A stretch of DNA of 64,000 bases from Sclerotiophoma versabilis (taxonomy: Eukaryota > Ascomycota > Dothideomycetes > Pleosporales > Didymellaceae): assembly GCA_012274445.1 (NCBI GenBank), contig JAAROD010000029.1, positions 992,001 through 1,056,000 on the forward strand. Direction: 5' to 3'. Under the pieces are notes generated by a model. The model was not told the DNA's origin. It searched no databases and was given only the letters and a program-made list of their open reading frames with translations. Each line of letters begins with the position of its first letter. Positions within the stretch are counted from its first letter, which is position 1. A program made the position numbers and the translations under genes. Below, piece by piece: positions 10,073 through 21,060 of the stretch.

Positions 10073-11287
10073 TCACACACTGTACACCTTGACCGAGTTG
10101 ATCAACCAGTAACTCTATCTATCTGTCAGCATATAATCGACAAAAAACAATACAATATGCGGCACTCACATCAGCAAACGATTGCGGCTGACTCGCCACA
10201 TACGCATTGCAACTTGGGTTGACCTGCGCGCAGGACGTCTGGCCCCAGATGCCTCCAGCCCAATCGCCACAGAACGTGATGTCAAACACGATATTCAAAT
10301 CCCTGAATTTTGCACCGTAGTCACACCCAGGCCCAAAGTTCGCAGCTGGCGTTCCCCACGAATTAGGGTCAGGATTACCATTCCTGATATTTGCGGGCAC
10401 GTCTCTGGACGCGAAGTACCAAACCTTGATACCAGAGGTTGTCCAGAGCGCGGCGTATACTCCACCACCGTTGGCGTTGAACGCTGTGCCGTACGAGGTT
10501 GGGCTGTTGGATTCGACACCGCAGCCATTGAAACCGCCTCCAGCGCCGCAATCAGCATTTGCGACGCGACGTCCTGTTTCGCCACCCGGTCCAACAGAAG
10601 GAACGCAGCCCGGTGAGGTATGGAGTGTGGCTTGGTTATATGTGTTCAGGTGCACGCCCTCGTAGATGTCGATCTCGCCTTGGTTGGGCCAGTTGGGTCC
10701 GACCATCCAGCTACGGTCATATCAGTGAGTGCAGAGCAATGGGCAGGAGATTGGTATACAAAGCTGGCCAGGAGCCACAGTTGCTTCCCGGGACGTGGGC
10801 GAAGTCAGCGATAACGAGGGCTTGGTTGTAGGCTCGCTTGCTCTGGATGCGAACACTCTTTCGCCCAGGGCCGTTGGGGTTCAGCACAGAGGTAGTGTCT
10901 ACTCCCATGTAGACTTGGCTCCCTTGTGTACGGAGGAGACCCAGCTGTTGGGCTTGCTGCGCGTTGACATACTCGACAAAGCCATCTGTGGACGTTATTA
11001 GTATGGGGTTTAGGAAAGCATTCATGAGACACACGTGTAGGATCAGCAATCTATTTGATGTCAGTCAATTCAGTTCACGTGGGTCGCTTGCTTACCGCTT
11101 GAACATCGAACATGTTCAGCCAGTTGGTGCCATCGTAGGTATCGATCAGTCCGTACGCTGCAGTGTCGAAATCGCCCCCAACAACTTCTGATGATGTACC
11201 ATTTGGCCACCAGCCGGGTCCAGCTGGAATAGCGGTAACATAAAGCCAGAGCAGTGGCAGAGTTGCGATCTGCCTAATCAGTGACAT
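10073..11287 (-). CDS. Secreted GH16 endo-1,3(4)-beta-glucanase-like protein
   Basis: Five exons read on the minus strand: 11287-11096, 11050-11035, 10985-10760, 10710-10170 and 10114-10073, for about 338 residues. Introns are 45, 49, 49 and 55 bp. The N-terminus is a hydrophobic signal peptide (MSLIRQIATLPLLWLYVTAI). The GH16 catalytic signature EIDIYE is at residues 157-162, within WMVGPNWPNQGEIDIYEG. In the family the first Glu is the nucleophile and the last the acid/base. The 16-nt exon is needed to restore DPTHGFVEYVN, a conserved GH16 segment. The last exon gives SYWLINSVKVYSV, matching the usual C-terminal strand. Three tandem AG acceptors precede that exon; only the third keeps this frame. 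Mixed-linkage or laminarin-type beta-glucan is the likely substrate, in fungal wall turnover or plant-wall attack. The gene is convergent with the editing factor, 76 bp between stops. Confidence 0.9.
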
Positions 11288-12904
11288 GGCTGCTGTTCGT
11301 ATTGAAAAGGGTAGTGGTGCGGTCGTACAGCAAGGTGTAGCCTGAACTACATTGTGTCTCTTATATGCGAGGCATTCCCCCCTGCATTTCAATCTCCCAT
11401 ACCACTACCGAAACCCTAGAACATATCATCTCTTTCAGTCGGCATGTCAGTGAATGAGCAACTCCCTTAGGCATGCTCAGCTCCTCGGCATGCAGATACA
11501 GTTTGCTATTGGACACATTGGAGAAAAGGGCCTGGTAATGTTGCAATGTGTTTCAAGACTAGAGTGAAAAGTCTTTGGTGTGACAGACATGTAGCGGAAG
11601 ACAAGCCCAAAGAGGAAACTGGAGAAGCTCGAATAGAGGCGTGGATATGCCTCCTGACGGAAAGCTAGCACTCGTGGTATGGAAACTGACAGTAGCCCAA
11701 TATAGCCTCACACGGGAGATGAGATGTTCTGGGGTGGGCTAAATAGTTGCGTGTGAATGGTCAACGGCTCTTAGTGCTCATTAAACAAGATTTTGACTCC
11801 GCGGATATAACAGCGCATGTGCACTCTGGGTTGTAGAGCTTCTAAGAGTGAACGCAGGTCTTGAGATGAGTATAAGTTCACTAACTTTTGTATCCCTCTG
11901 TATTACTGCATGGCTTCAAGGATAGAATTTGTATCTCCACCTGGGCGCTAAGCAGTATGAATGAACGTTCGACCTGAGAACAGCTGTGCGACAGCCGCAA
12001 AGTGGATTGTATTTAACGAGTTTGATCGGTATTCGCGGACTAGGACTACTTATGCGGTGGGTATCTCTACAGGTACAACCTCAGTAGGTACTTTCGGCTT
12101 TTGACCTACAAAAAGACAGCATCATATTACGAGCCAGCCACAGCTCGAGAACGTACTGTACCATCCCCGAAAGGATACCTTGCTGACCCCGCATTTCCCA
12201 TCTGATATCCTGGAGTCACATCGCACAGTGCACGCGAGCGCTCGGAGATGATCTGCCCAGCCGGCGATAATACTCGAAGTGGGTGCGCGCTCGCACGCGG
12301 GGCGCTCGCGTGGTTTTGCAACGCTCTGCTCGTGCGAGATTATGGTCATGCTGGCTGTTCCAGAACACAGAGATCGGTGTAGTACGGTTTTCGCTGCACG
12401 AAAGGCAACTCGTGCAACGATGTTGCAATGAGAAGTTGTAGATGATTGTGAGCCCATTCTCTAGACCACAGCGGGGAAGCAACTAGCCAATCTGAGCGAT
12501 AGCGCACGTCGTATGGCGAGGCATCCATGCATCTGCTCTCCCGTCTTCTTCAATCTTCCTGTAGACTTTTTAGTCGCGGTAAATGTGCTATTACATGGAG
12601 AACTGACGAAAGAACAGGTGAACAAGCTGACCGATGGTTGACGATTGAGATTATAAGCCTGGTGTACCACCAGACTGATTTCTAAGATGAGTAATGCCGC
12701 TCGTGCGAGCTATCCGAATACCGGGTGTGGTAGCGCCACGACTACTGAGCACAAAATCAGCCAAATACAAAGCCTACACGCTCATGTTCTCCGCCAAACT
12801 CCAAAGGATAAGTACAGCATTTTGATCAAAGTGTCTCAACCGGCAGTACCCCACATATACTCGACAACAGACCCTAAGCGCAAACCACCACCAAGCGACC
12901 TACA
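11288..12904. other. Intergenic, divergent promoters
   Basis: About 1.6 kb lie between the GH16 gene (minus) and the nitroreductase gene (plus). Open frames at 11361-11671 and 12122-12670 are short, overlap each other on one strand and match no family I know. No repeat or RNA gene was recognised. Confidence 0.5.
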
Positions 12905-13621
12905 ATGGATCATCAAACCGTAACCACAAAAGCCAACCACCAGGACGAACAATCGTCTGATAACCGCAAATCTCTCACATCCCTCATGCTCATCCAGCAC
13001 TCAACCCGCTCCTTCCTCTCCACCCCCATCCCCCACACCCTCCTATGTGAAGCCCTATCAATAGCGCAACACACGCCCAGCAACTCCAACCTGCAACCCT
13101 GGCGCATCAAGGTTCTCACTGGTGAAGCGTTACACCGTCTCTCCACGGCGCTGATCGCCGCAGTTACATTGGGCGTTGAGCCCACCACCGCGCCTATCCC
13201 AGAGGCGTACCGGCACTACCGCTCCGCGCTCGGTAAGCAACTGTACGGGCCGAGCGGGTATGACGTTGCAAGAGAGGATAAAGAAGGGATGGAGAAGGCG
13301 CGAATGAGGAACTATGCATTTTTTGATGCTCCAGTTGGTATCGTTGTTTGTATGGATAGGAACTTGGCGGAGGTTGATGTGATGTGTGTGGGTATGTATG
13401 TGCAGACTTTATGTTTGTTGTTGGCGGAACGGGGGGTTGCGAGCTGTGCGCAAGTCAGTGTAGCTGGGTACCCCGGGGTGATTAGGGAGGTGTTAGGGTT
13501 AGGGGAGGATACGCAGGTGCTGAGTGGGGTGGCAGTGGGGTTTGAGGATGAGGCTGCTAGCTTGAATAAGCTGAGAATAAGAAGGGATGGGTTTAGAGAC
13601 TGTGTTGAGTTTATTGAGTAA
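12905..13621 (+). CDS. Nitroreductase family oxidoreductase
   Basis: Single exon, 238 residues, starting at an ATG at 12905. The fold signature is clear: RSFLSTPIPHTLLCEALSIA (the R-S/R-F and helix following it) and HTPSNSNLQPWRIKVLTG, the FMN-phosphate binding segment of nitroreductases. Near the C-terminus, GMYVQTLCLLLAERGVASCA and a V-A-V-G-F strand correspond to the second FMN-contacting region. Members reduce nitroaromatics, quinones or enones with NAD(P)H, usually as homodimers; the natural substrate is unknown here. The first 25 residues (Gln/Asn/Ser-rich) are an extension without targeting character. Codon use shifts from C-rich at the 5' end to T/G-rich at the 3' end, which is visible but of unknown meaning. 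The stop is 96 bp from the convergent ATPase gene. Confidence 0.88.
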   Translation: MDHQTVTTKANHQDEQSSDNRKSLTSLMLIQHSTRSFLSTPIPHTLLCEALSIAQHTPSNSNLQPWRIKVLTGEALHRLSTALIAAVTLGVEPTTAPIPEAYRHYRSALGKQLYGPSGYDVAREDKEGMEKARMRNYAFFDAPVGIVVCMDRNLAEVDVMCVGMYVQTLCLLLAERGVASCAQVSVAGYPGVIREVLGLGEDTQVLSGVAVGFEDEAASLNKLRIRRDGFRDCVEFIE

Positions 13622-13717
13622 GCTATCTGGACCTCGGATAATATGATTGTTTGGGGAAAACATGTATTTTTTTCTTCCTCTGTTTATTGACATTGCTCTG
13701 ACCCAAGAGGCTAATGT

Positions 13718-16700
13718 CTACCATGCAATCTTTGCGAGCAACCCCTGCGGCCATCTTCTGACACAGTATTTTCTCGCCTCATCCAGCAGTAACAGACCAA
13801 ATCCAAAGGCTGCAGGCAGGAACCAATGTTCCACCGGCACTTGTCTGGTGCCAATAGTTTCTTGCAGACCGGGAATATAACAGAAGATGAATACTACAAT
13901 AATCGCAAACAGCATACTGGGGAACAGCAGCCAGTTCTGTGTATCCTTGTTGAACAGCGGTGGCTGTTGGAAGATAGACAGGCGGCGTGTGCGTGTTGCG
14001 AGCAGATTGAACAACTGCATAACCACCAAAGTAACAAAATAAATGCTACTCGCAGTGTTGACCTTTTCGTTGATGTAGTCTTCGGTGTACGGAGGTTCGT
14101 ATTCGCCGAACCTCAGCCACATGGCGGTGAATGGGATGCCTTGCGTCTTGAGATACCAGAACGCCATGGTGAAGGAGAGGAAGCACTCGAGCAGGCCGAC
14201 GACGAAGTAGGCGTGGAAGATAAGACGAGTGTTGACAAGGCGATCCTTGCGAGGGTTGCGGGGTGGACGAAGCATGACGTCTGCTTCAGGCTTCTCGTAG
14301 GCGAGGGTAATGGCGGCTGCGCAGTCGGTAAGACAACAGATGATGATCTGTGGGCGTTAGTTAGGATGTAAATGTCGATACTGTACATGGTACTTACCAT
14401 GAGAAAGGATGACAGAATCTGAGGAACACCAAATGCGACGTTGGTGACGACAGGCCAGAGCTCAGAGAAACTTCCCGCTGGCAAAAGGTACACAATCGTC
14501 TTCTTGAGGTTGTCGAAGACAAGGCGACCATATTGGACTGCTTCGACAATAGCAGCGAAAGAGTCAAGGAGAACCATATCAGCAGCTTCGATGGCAATAT
14601 CTGAACCGCTACCCATCGCAATACCAATGTCGGCGGCTTTGAGCGAAGGCGCGTCGTTGACACCGTCGCCAGTCATACCGACAATGTTCTCGCGGGACTG
14701 GAACTCCTTAACAATGCGGAGCTTCTGCTCGGGCGTTGTGCGTGCGAACACGATCTCTTGGTACTGGCAAAGTTGGTCCCACTGCGCTTCATTAAGACTG
14801 ATGAGCTCTGGTCCGCTCAAGACAATAGCCTGCCTGGTCGTTCCGATCTTGCCGTCACGGCCAAGAGCGCTGATATCGTCAACAATTGCTGAGTTGGAGA
14901 TGATACCGCACTCCTCTGCAATAGCTTGCGCAGTGAGTTTGAAGTCACCAGTGACCATAAAGATGCGAATGGAGGCACCACGGAGGATGCGAACAACGTC
15001 GGGAATCTCGTCACGAGGAGGGTCGACAATGCCCACCATACCGACGAATGTAAGGCCTTCACGAGCTGCGACGAGAACCTCCTTTTCGTGATTGCCAGAG
15101 AAAGGAGCAACAGTGGGCTTCTGAGCGAGAAGGATGACACGCTTGCCTTGACGAGACCAGTCATCTTTGATCCGTTCGATGCGGGAGAGTTGAGCTGGTG
15201 TAAGGGGTACAGCTTCGCCTTTGCCATCGAGCAGGGTGTCGCAGCGACCAAGCAGGATGTCAGGTGCGCCCTTGATCATAAGCGTCCTGGAGAAGTCAGC
15301 TATAGATTCTTGGAGTCAATTCCTTGACACTTACGTGTTGTGACTGGTTGCGTTTTGGCTAGCCGGGCTCATAAGCCTGATCATAAACTTGTTCTTACTG
15401 TTAAACGCAATCTCAAAGACCTTCTTATGGTCACGACGGAGCTCAGCCACTGAACCGAGGCTCTCGGACAGACGAAGCAAGGCTTGGTCGGTCGCGTCGC
15501 CGTTTATCTTGCGCTCTGCGACATGGAGGTGCATCGTGGCAGCGTCAAACTCGCCAGAGTTGCAAAGACCAGCAATTATGCGGAACTTGTCAATGACGTC
15601 TTCCCTTTTTTTCGAAAGAACTGCGAGATTATTCTCCGATCGCAGGGCAGCCATGAGGTCACGAGCTGCTTCAGGTGTGTATTGCTCGCCCCCAGCATAG
15701 ATGTCGGTGACGACCATGCTGTTCTAAGCAGTTGTTAGTAGTAATTCAACACTGGCAGACACAAAAGAGCTCACCTTAGTTAAAGTACCAGTCTTATCAG
15801 AGCAAATTACGGAAACTGAACCAAGAGTCTCGACCGTCTTCAGTGACTTGCAAAGAATCTTGTTCTTCCTCATAATGTTCGCAACGATGGTCAAGCTCGT
15901 GGTAAGCGCGATGGGAAGACCCTCGGGGATGAAAGCAACCGCGGCCGAGACGCAACTAACGATTAGAAGAGGAACATTGATCCAGTCTGGATGGTCTTTG
16001 CGCAACCATGCCGCCCTGTATCATCGTTAGCAATACTAATGTTCGCAACGACCAGCCGGCATACCAAAGAGTGACAATGACAATGACGACCACTGTAATG
16101 AAAGTCGAGATGATAAGCACGAAGCGAAGGATTTCCTTCTGCAGTGGAGTCATGCCAGTCTTCGGGTCTGATGTAAGTTTCGCGATGCGTCCGAAGATAG
16201 TGCTGTCACCGGTGGCGACACAGACACCTAAGCAGCTACCGGAAATACAGTGCGTGCCTTGCATACCGATGTTGTTTGTCTCAAGGTAGTTGTCTTCGGT
16301 AGAGTCGACTGTAGCGTGCACAGGTTCCGATTCACCTAGAGATTGTTAGCTGTGTCGATACTTTGCAAGGCCTCGAGTCGTACCAGTGAGGATAGCGCGA
16401 TCAAACATCGCATCGCTAGACACCTCGACAAAGCGAACATCGGCAGGCAGCTTGTTGCCTTGCTTAATGACGATAATGTCTCCAGGAACTAGATCTAGAG
16501 CAGATACACTGGCCTGTGACCCGTTGCGGATGACAATGCACTGGTCGGGAAGCATGGTGCCGATGGAAGCCATCACTCGGCTCGTTGACCAGTCCTGCCA
16601 CGCGTTGAATGCAGCCTGGACGAGCCAGACAGCGATCAAAACACAAGCCAGCGCCAAATTGGCTTCTGCTGGCGGATCACCCAGAGGCTTCCACGAGATG

Positions 16701-17250
16701 AAGACAAGGATACCAGCGCCGAGAAGAATACTGCCAAACCCACCAAAGAAGTAGCCCATGATCTTGCCGAAGAGACGAGATGGAGGCGGCGACATCTTGT
16801 TCCTGCCATACTCTCCAATGCGTCGCTTAACTTGATCTTCGGAAAGACCTTGGTTGGTATCGACAGAGAATCGGCGGCGTAGTTCTTCGGCATCGAGGGT
16901 GTGCCTAGACGATGTCAACGGGGTTCTGGGAAAGATCAAATGTTTGTATCCTCGACATACCATTCGAGACCAGCGAGGTCAACAGCACCCTTCTCCTTTG
17001 CGCGCTTGACCTCAGACTGCTTCTTCTGATTCTCCTCATCGACCTCGATTGACAGCGTACGGTAGGTGATAGGCAGCGCAGTTCCAGGCTCTACGGTTCT
17101 TGTGCCACCGCCTGCACTGTGAATAGAAAGACTACCGACACTGCTTCGACGTCGATGGCGCTGTAGCGCGCGCTCAGGTATTCCTTGGCCTGCTTCCTCG
17201 TCTGCGGCATTGAAGCGAATTCGCTGGACTGGTTTCTCCTCTTTGTCCAT
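13718..17250 (-). CDS. P-type cation ATPase, Na+/K+-ATPase alpha-like (type IIC)
   Basis: Seven exons on the minus strand: 17250-16961, 16904-16384, 16335-16065, 16015-15775, 15723-15335, 15286-14398 and 14347-13718, giving about 1076 residues. Introns are 48-56 bp. All P-type hallmarks are present: TGES at 270-273 (split by intron 2), PEGLP in membrane segment M4, the phosphorylated Asp in CSDKTGTLTK (about D434), MIKGAPD for nucleotide binding, and the hinge TGDGVNDAP (about residues 775-783). The M4-to-phosphorylation stretch (IPEGLPIALTTSLTIVANIM onward) looks closest to fungal type IIC pumps annotated as Na+/K+-ATPase alpha rather than to SERCA or the secretory-pathway Ca2+ pumps; the ion is not proven. 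The cytosolic N-terminus (about 100 residues) has a basic RHRRRSSVGS segment that could be a kinase site. A plasma- or endomembrane location is inferred. Confidence 0.9.
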
Positions 17251-19129
17251 GTTTGGCAAAGGAAAGGGGGAAGTCGCACTGGGAAACTGGCTGTTATACA
17301 GCAGACCCGTGGATTCTGGAAGGAAGGGTTGAGAATGTAGGGCCAAAGAGAAGAGAAGAGGTAAGAGGAAATTCGACTGCAGTGAGACTGAGTGATTTAT
17401 ACAAGTTCCTTGACTAAGTAAAGATATTCCTACGTGCCAGTGAACTATCTCAGACATGCTACGCAGCCGTGTCAAGCACGTGCGTCCCATGCTTGACCCA
17501 GCGTTGCTTGTTCTCCGACGTAACACTTGAGCGGTACATCACCGTCGAGAGATCCTGCCGATGCCATGGGAGAAGGCGGTGTCCAGCCTTCGTCGTTGGA
17601 TTTGACATAAAATCGCTCATACATCTCAAGCAGATGGATGCAGTGTGTCATTCGTACTCACATCAGGCATAACGTCGCACGTGGAGCGCAATTTCCTTGT
17701 ATTGTTGTCATGTTCGCAGCTGTTGATGAGCGATTTATGATAGCTGCACGTGATACACAGCCACGCTGAAATGTGAAAACCCACAAGCCTTTTCGGTTGC
17801 GCCAATCACAGCGTTTCCCGTCTGACGACAGCTCCTGCATCACACTCACGGTTCCTGTATACCGCGTTTCAAATCAAATATCGTGGCTTCAAAGCGTTGC
17901 ATTTCGGCTGCGGATAGCTACCGCATCCAAATCCAGTATTCCGGATTTTGGATTGCTTTCTTGCATGCGCCCTGGCACTGCAGGTTGCAGATCGGCCCTG
18001 CTTCTCGTGTCAACAGCGCTCAAGATGCATGCACACAGGACTTATTCTTTAGCGAATCGCGAGAAACCACGAAAAGAAGCTTGTGCAAACCATACGCTGA
18101 CGTCCGTGAATAAACGTATCGACGGGTCTTTTGAGCGTTGCTACAAAGTTCGCTGTTGAGCTGTGCGCTTGAGAACAGCGAGCGGAGCCAGGACCGAATC
18201 GTTCTATCATCTCCACAGGCTCTTGCAAACCCTTCACGAGGCTAACAGCCCGCTGCGTCGAGTCAGTATGTCGCTCATGAAGCGGGAGCAACCGTCAAGT
18301 GCCCTGGGCGATGCGTTACTCTGTAATACGAAAGGGGCCTGCATTGCTGAGCCGCGTGCATTTGCAACTCGGCCCCCGTGCGCAGTAACAGCAGCAGCAG
18401 CAGCAGCAGCAGCATCACTTGATGGAAGCGCCCGCGTATCTTTTATGGTTGGAATTCTTGGTTGGCTGAGTACCTGATAGATCGAACAAGCTGCACATGC
18501 TCGTGGCATGCAGACACAAGCTTGCCTTGATCTCGTGTGTTCTTCTGCATTTGTGTTCTGCATACACGCCAAAGAACTCCATTCACCCAATCTGTCAATC
18601 CAGCGCGGGGGCCGTGAGTTGTCATGCAAGATGGCGTGAATGAGGCCTGAAGCCTGTCCTCAGACTAGAGCACATCAAGATCGTCCAGCCGAGATTGTCC
18701 TCCGATGGGTAACGAGCAGGCAAATTACCGACAGGGAGGTGGGGAAGAAGGCATGGTTTTACCCGCTATATATCTAATTGGGTGACGACGCCGTATGCGG
18801 TTCTAAAGTTTCGCTGTAGACATACTGCGGTGAAGACCAGCACACAGTACAACTTCGAAGCAATGTCTACGGGTAGTAGCCCTGTAAGGCCAATTTATAA
18901 CGAGACAATCTGGGGAAGAGTTTGAGCTTAGACAACGTCTGTTAAGAAACTCACAGACAAGGACACAGCAGAATGAGATTGATCATTTTCATTGTTGACA
19001 TTCGTAGATGCTTCGTTATGTTCCTCCAAGTCGTGGTAAATCTCCCAGATTCCCGACATGTCGTTTCTGGTGACCTCGCCGGGTACACTTCAGTCCAATA
19101 TCGTAAATTACACGGCTTCATCGAGAAGC
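17251..19129. other. Intergenic with a CAG microsatellite
   Basis: This 1.9-kb region lies upstream of the ATPase gene and downstream of the DJ-1-like gene, both on the minus strand. It should hold the ATPase promoter. Open frames of up to 131 codons exist on both strands, but the longest owe their length to the CAG repeat and show no family similarity. I see nothing else to call. Confidence 0.5.
18389..18412. repeat. (CAG)8 microsatellite
   Basis: Eight perfect CAG units, read directly. The repeat lies in non-coding sequence about 1.1 kb upstream of the ATPase start codon. Confidence 0.95.
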
Positions 19130-20174
19130 TCAAACATCGATCGCGTCCACGGTAACACCCTTGACCCAAGAGTACTGCATAACGCGAGCAACCTCGAGAG
19201 CCGAGTCGTGAGAGGCCAGGGAACCAACCAAGTAGAGACTAGCATCGAGGCCTGCAGTGACACCACCAGTGGTGATAATGCGCATGCCGCCCAGCGGCAT
19301 AGAGGCACGCCTGGCGATGGACTCGCGGCGGCGAGAGTCGCGCCAAGCGTTGCTACCCTTGCGAGCAATGGACATCCTGCGTCCATTCTGGGTTGTGGTG
19401 CCGTCTGGGACTGCTCCCGAGCGGTCCTTCCTGATAATGTATCTGTTTGTGTAAGCATGTCTCCTCCGAACGGTGTGTTAGAGAGGGTGCTTACGGGTTG
19501 TCGTCAGGGTTTTCACCCAAGTCGAAGCGGGCGTTGTTGACCACGTAACGCTCCTCCATCACGTCGGTGCGCATGGACATGTCACGCTTTGCAGCATCTT
19601 GACAGAGAGTCTCCAGACGCACGTAGTAGTCTGGGTGTGTTGTAGCTGCCAGACCCTCGAGCATACCCTGCTGGGCAAGCAAGAGGGCACCGACATCGAT
19701 GGCAAGGACGGTTCGCTCTTTGGCGGGGTTCTTCTCCTGCAGCTCGACGTACTTCGTGAGGAGGTTGAGGGGTTCAGTCTTGTTCTTGAGAACCTCGAAT
19801 ATTCCCTCACCACCGGGCACGATGATGACATCGAAGTCTTCGAGCTCGTCATTGGCATCATCGTAGTCCATATCAGCCTTGATGGTGAGGCCCTGGACAG
19901 AGGTCATGGCAGCCGCGGGGCCAACGAACTGGCACTCAAAAGCCTTGCTGGCTGGGGTCGGCGTCAGCGAGGGCTCAATCGAGGTTGCAGCTACAGAGAA
20001 TGCGTTGCGAGCTCAATTGGTGGAGGTCTTACACTTATCCTTGGGGTTGTGAAGAGAACGGCTCAAGACCTCGAGTGGACCAGCCACGTCAAGGGTGTTG
20101 TAGCCAGGAAAGAGGGTGAACAGCACCTTGACCTTCTCATCGGGGCCATTGGTGCTGTCAGCGATTGCACTCAT
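19130..20174 (-). CDS. DJ-1/PfpI-like protein lacking the nucleophilic Cys
   Basis: Three exons on the minus strand, 20174-20033, 19990-19495 and 19442-19130, give about 316 residues; introns are 42 and 52 bp. The fold is that of DJ-1/PfpI class I amidotransferase-like proteins: VKVLFTLFPGYNTLDVAGPL at the N-terminus, DFDVIIVPGGEG with the acidic elbow, and ITTGGVTAGLDASLYLVG near the end. At the nucleophile elbow, where the family normally has a Cys-Thr-Gly, this protein reads AIDVGALLLA, so Asp replaces Cys. The usual amidase, chaperone or isonitrile-hydratase-like chemistry is therefore unlikely. A basic, serine-rich insert (about residues 230-265) carries three RRxS sequences (RRMS, RRES, RRAS) before the conserved C-terminal block. 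The role is unknown; a regulatory or binding function is inference. The gene is divergent from PIG-S across about 890 bp. Confidence 0.85.
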
Positions 20175-21060
20175 CTTGAATGATTTGAGGGGGGATTTGT
20201 ATAACGAGGATTGGGGTGAATAGTGGAATGGTGAAGGATTGAGACTGAAAGTGTCGTGTGAGGAAGATGGATTTCAAGCAGCAGCGCGAGGGGCAGTCAC
20301 TGCTATGTATGGTCAGCTGAGGGTCACCTGCCCCTCGTGCCATGCCAGTCGCGTCACCGTGAAGCTTCCCCAGGAAACGAGCAACGCACCCCGCACGGCA
20401 GGAGCCACCCAAAGCTCAAAGCGCTGCAGTTCGGTGGGGCGGCACGCCAGTGAAAGGGCCGCTTATCTTAGCGTGTTGACAGAAGCGTTCGGCCCGCTCA
20501 GCCTGAGGCAGCATCACCGAGCACCGACGACGCAAGAGAAGCAGAGTTATCGAGCAGTGAGAGATGATCTGACACACAGAAGAATGGGAAGCAACGCGAA
20601 TTGGCACAGTTTACTCGCACAGTGATCTCTTTCTTGCTAAGATGCGGCGACATCTGAAATGGAGGGTCCCCACGTCGACGTCTGGCTGCATTGTCTGTAC
20701 TCTCATTCCTAACGCCAATGTCCATTCGAACTTTACTGTGTGATACAAGTATAAATGTATCATATGCAATTGCGGCAAGTCTAGCGGTGTACATGAATTT
20801 AGCAACCACTGGCGATGAAGCTAGATGCGATTGGCTCTCTCTTCAGGACGAGCTTGAGCGACCAAAATTCGACCGTATTCCTTCTTCCTGCTCCAGCTGA
20901 GATGGAAAATCGTACTCGGGCCACTGACAGAAACATCGATAGGTGGTGTGAAGTCTTAGTCGAATGATGGTGGGACGACCGCCAACTGCGACCAGCGTCT
21001 GTGCACTGCTTCTAGCGTGCATCTTCCAAAGCGCTGGAGTTGACAGCGAACACCCGCAAG
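20175..21060. other. Divergent promoter region
   Basis: About 890 bp separate the DJ-1-like and PIG-S start codons. Short frames on both strands lack family resemblance. No repeat was seen. Confidence 0.5.

Noticed and set aside
13718..17250. Assignment as SERCA or secretory-pathway Ca2+ pump
   Set aside because: The M4-to-phosphorylation stretch and the overall order look closer to fungal type IIC proteins, although the ion remains unproven.
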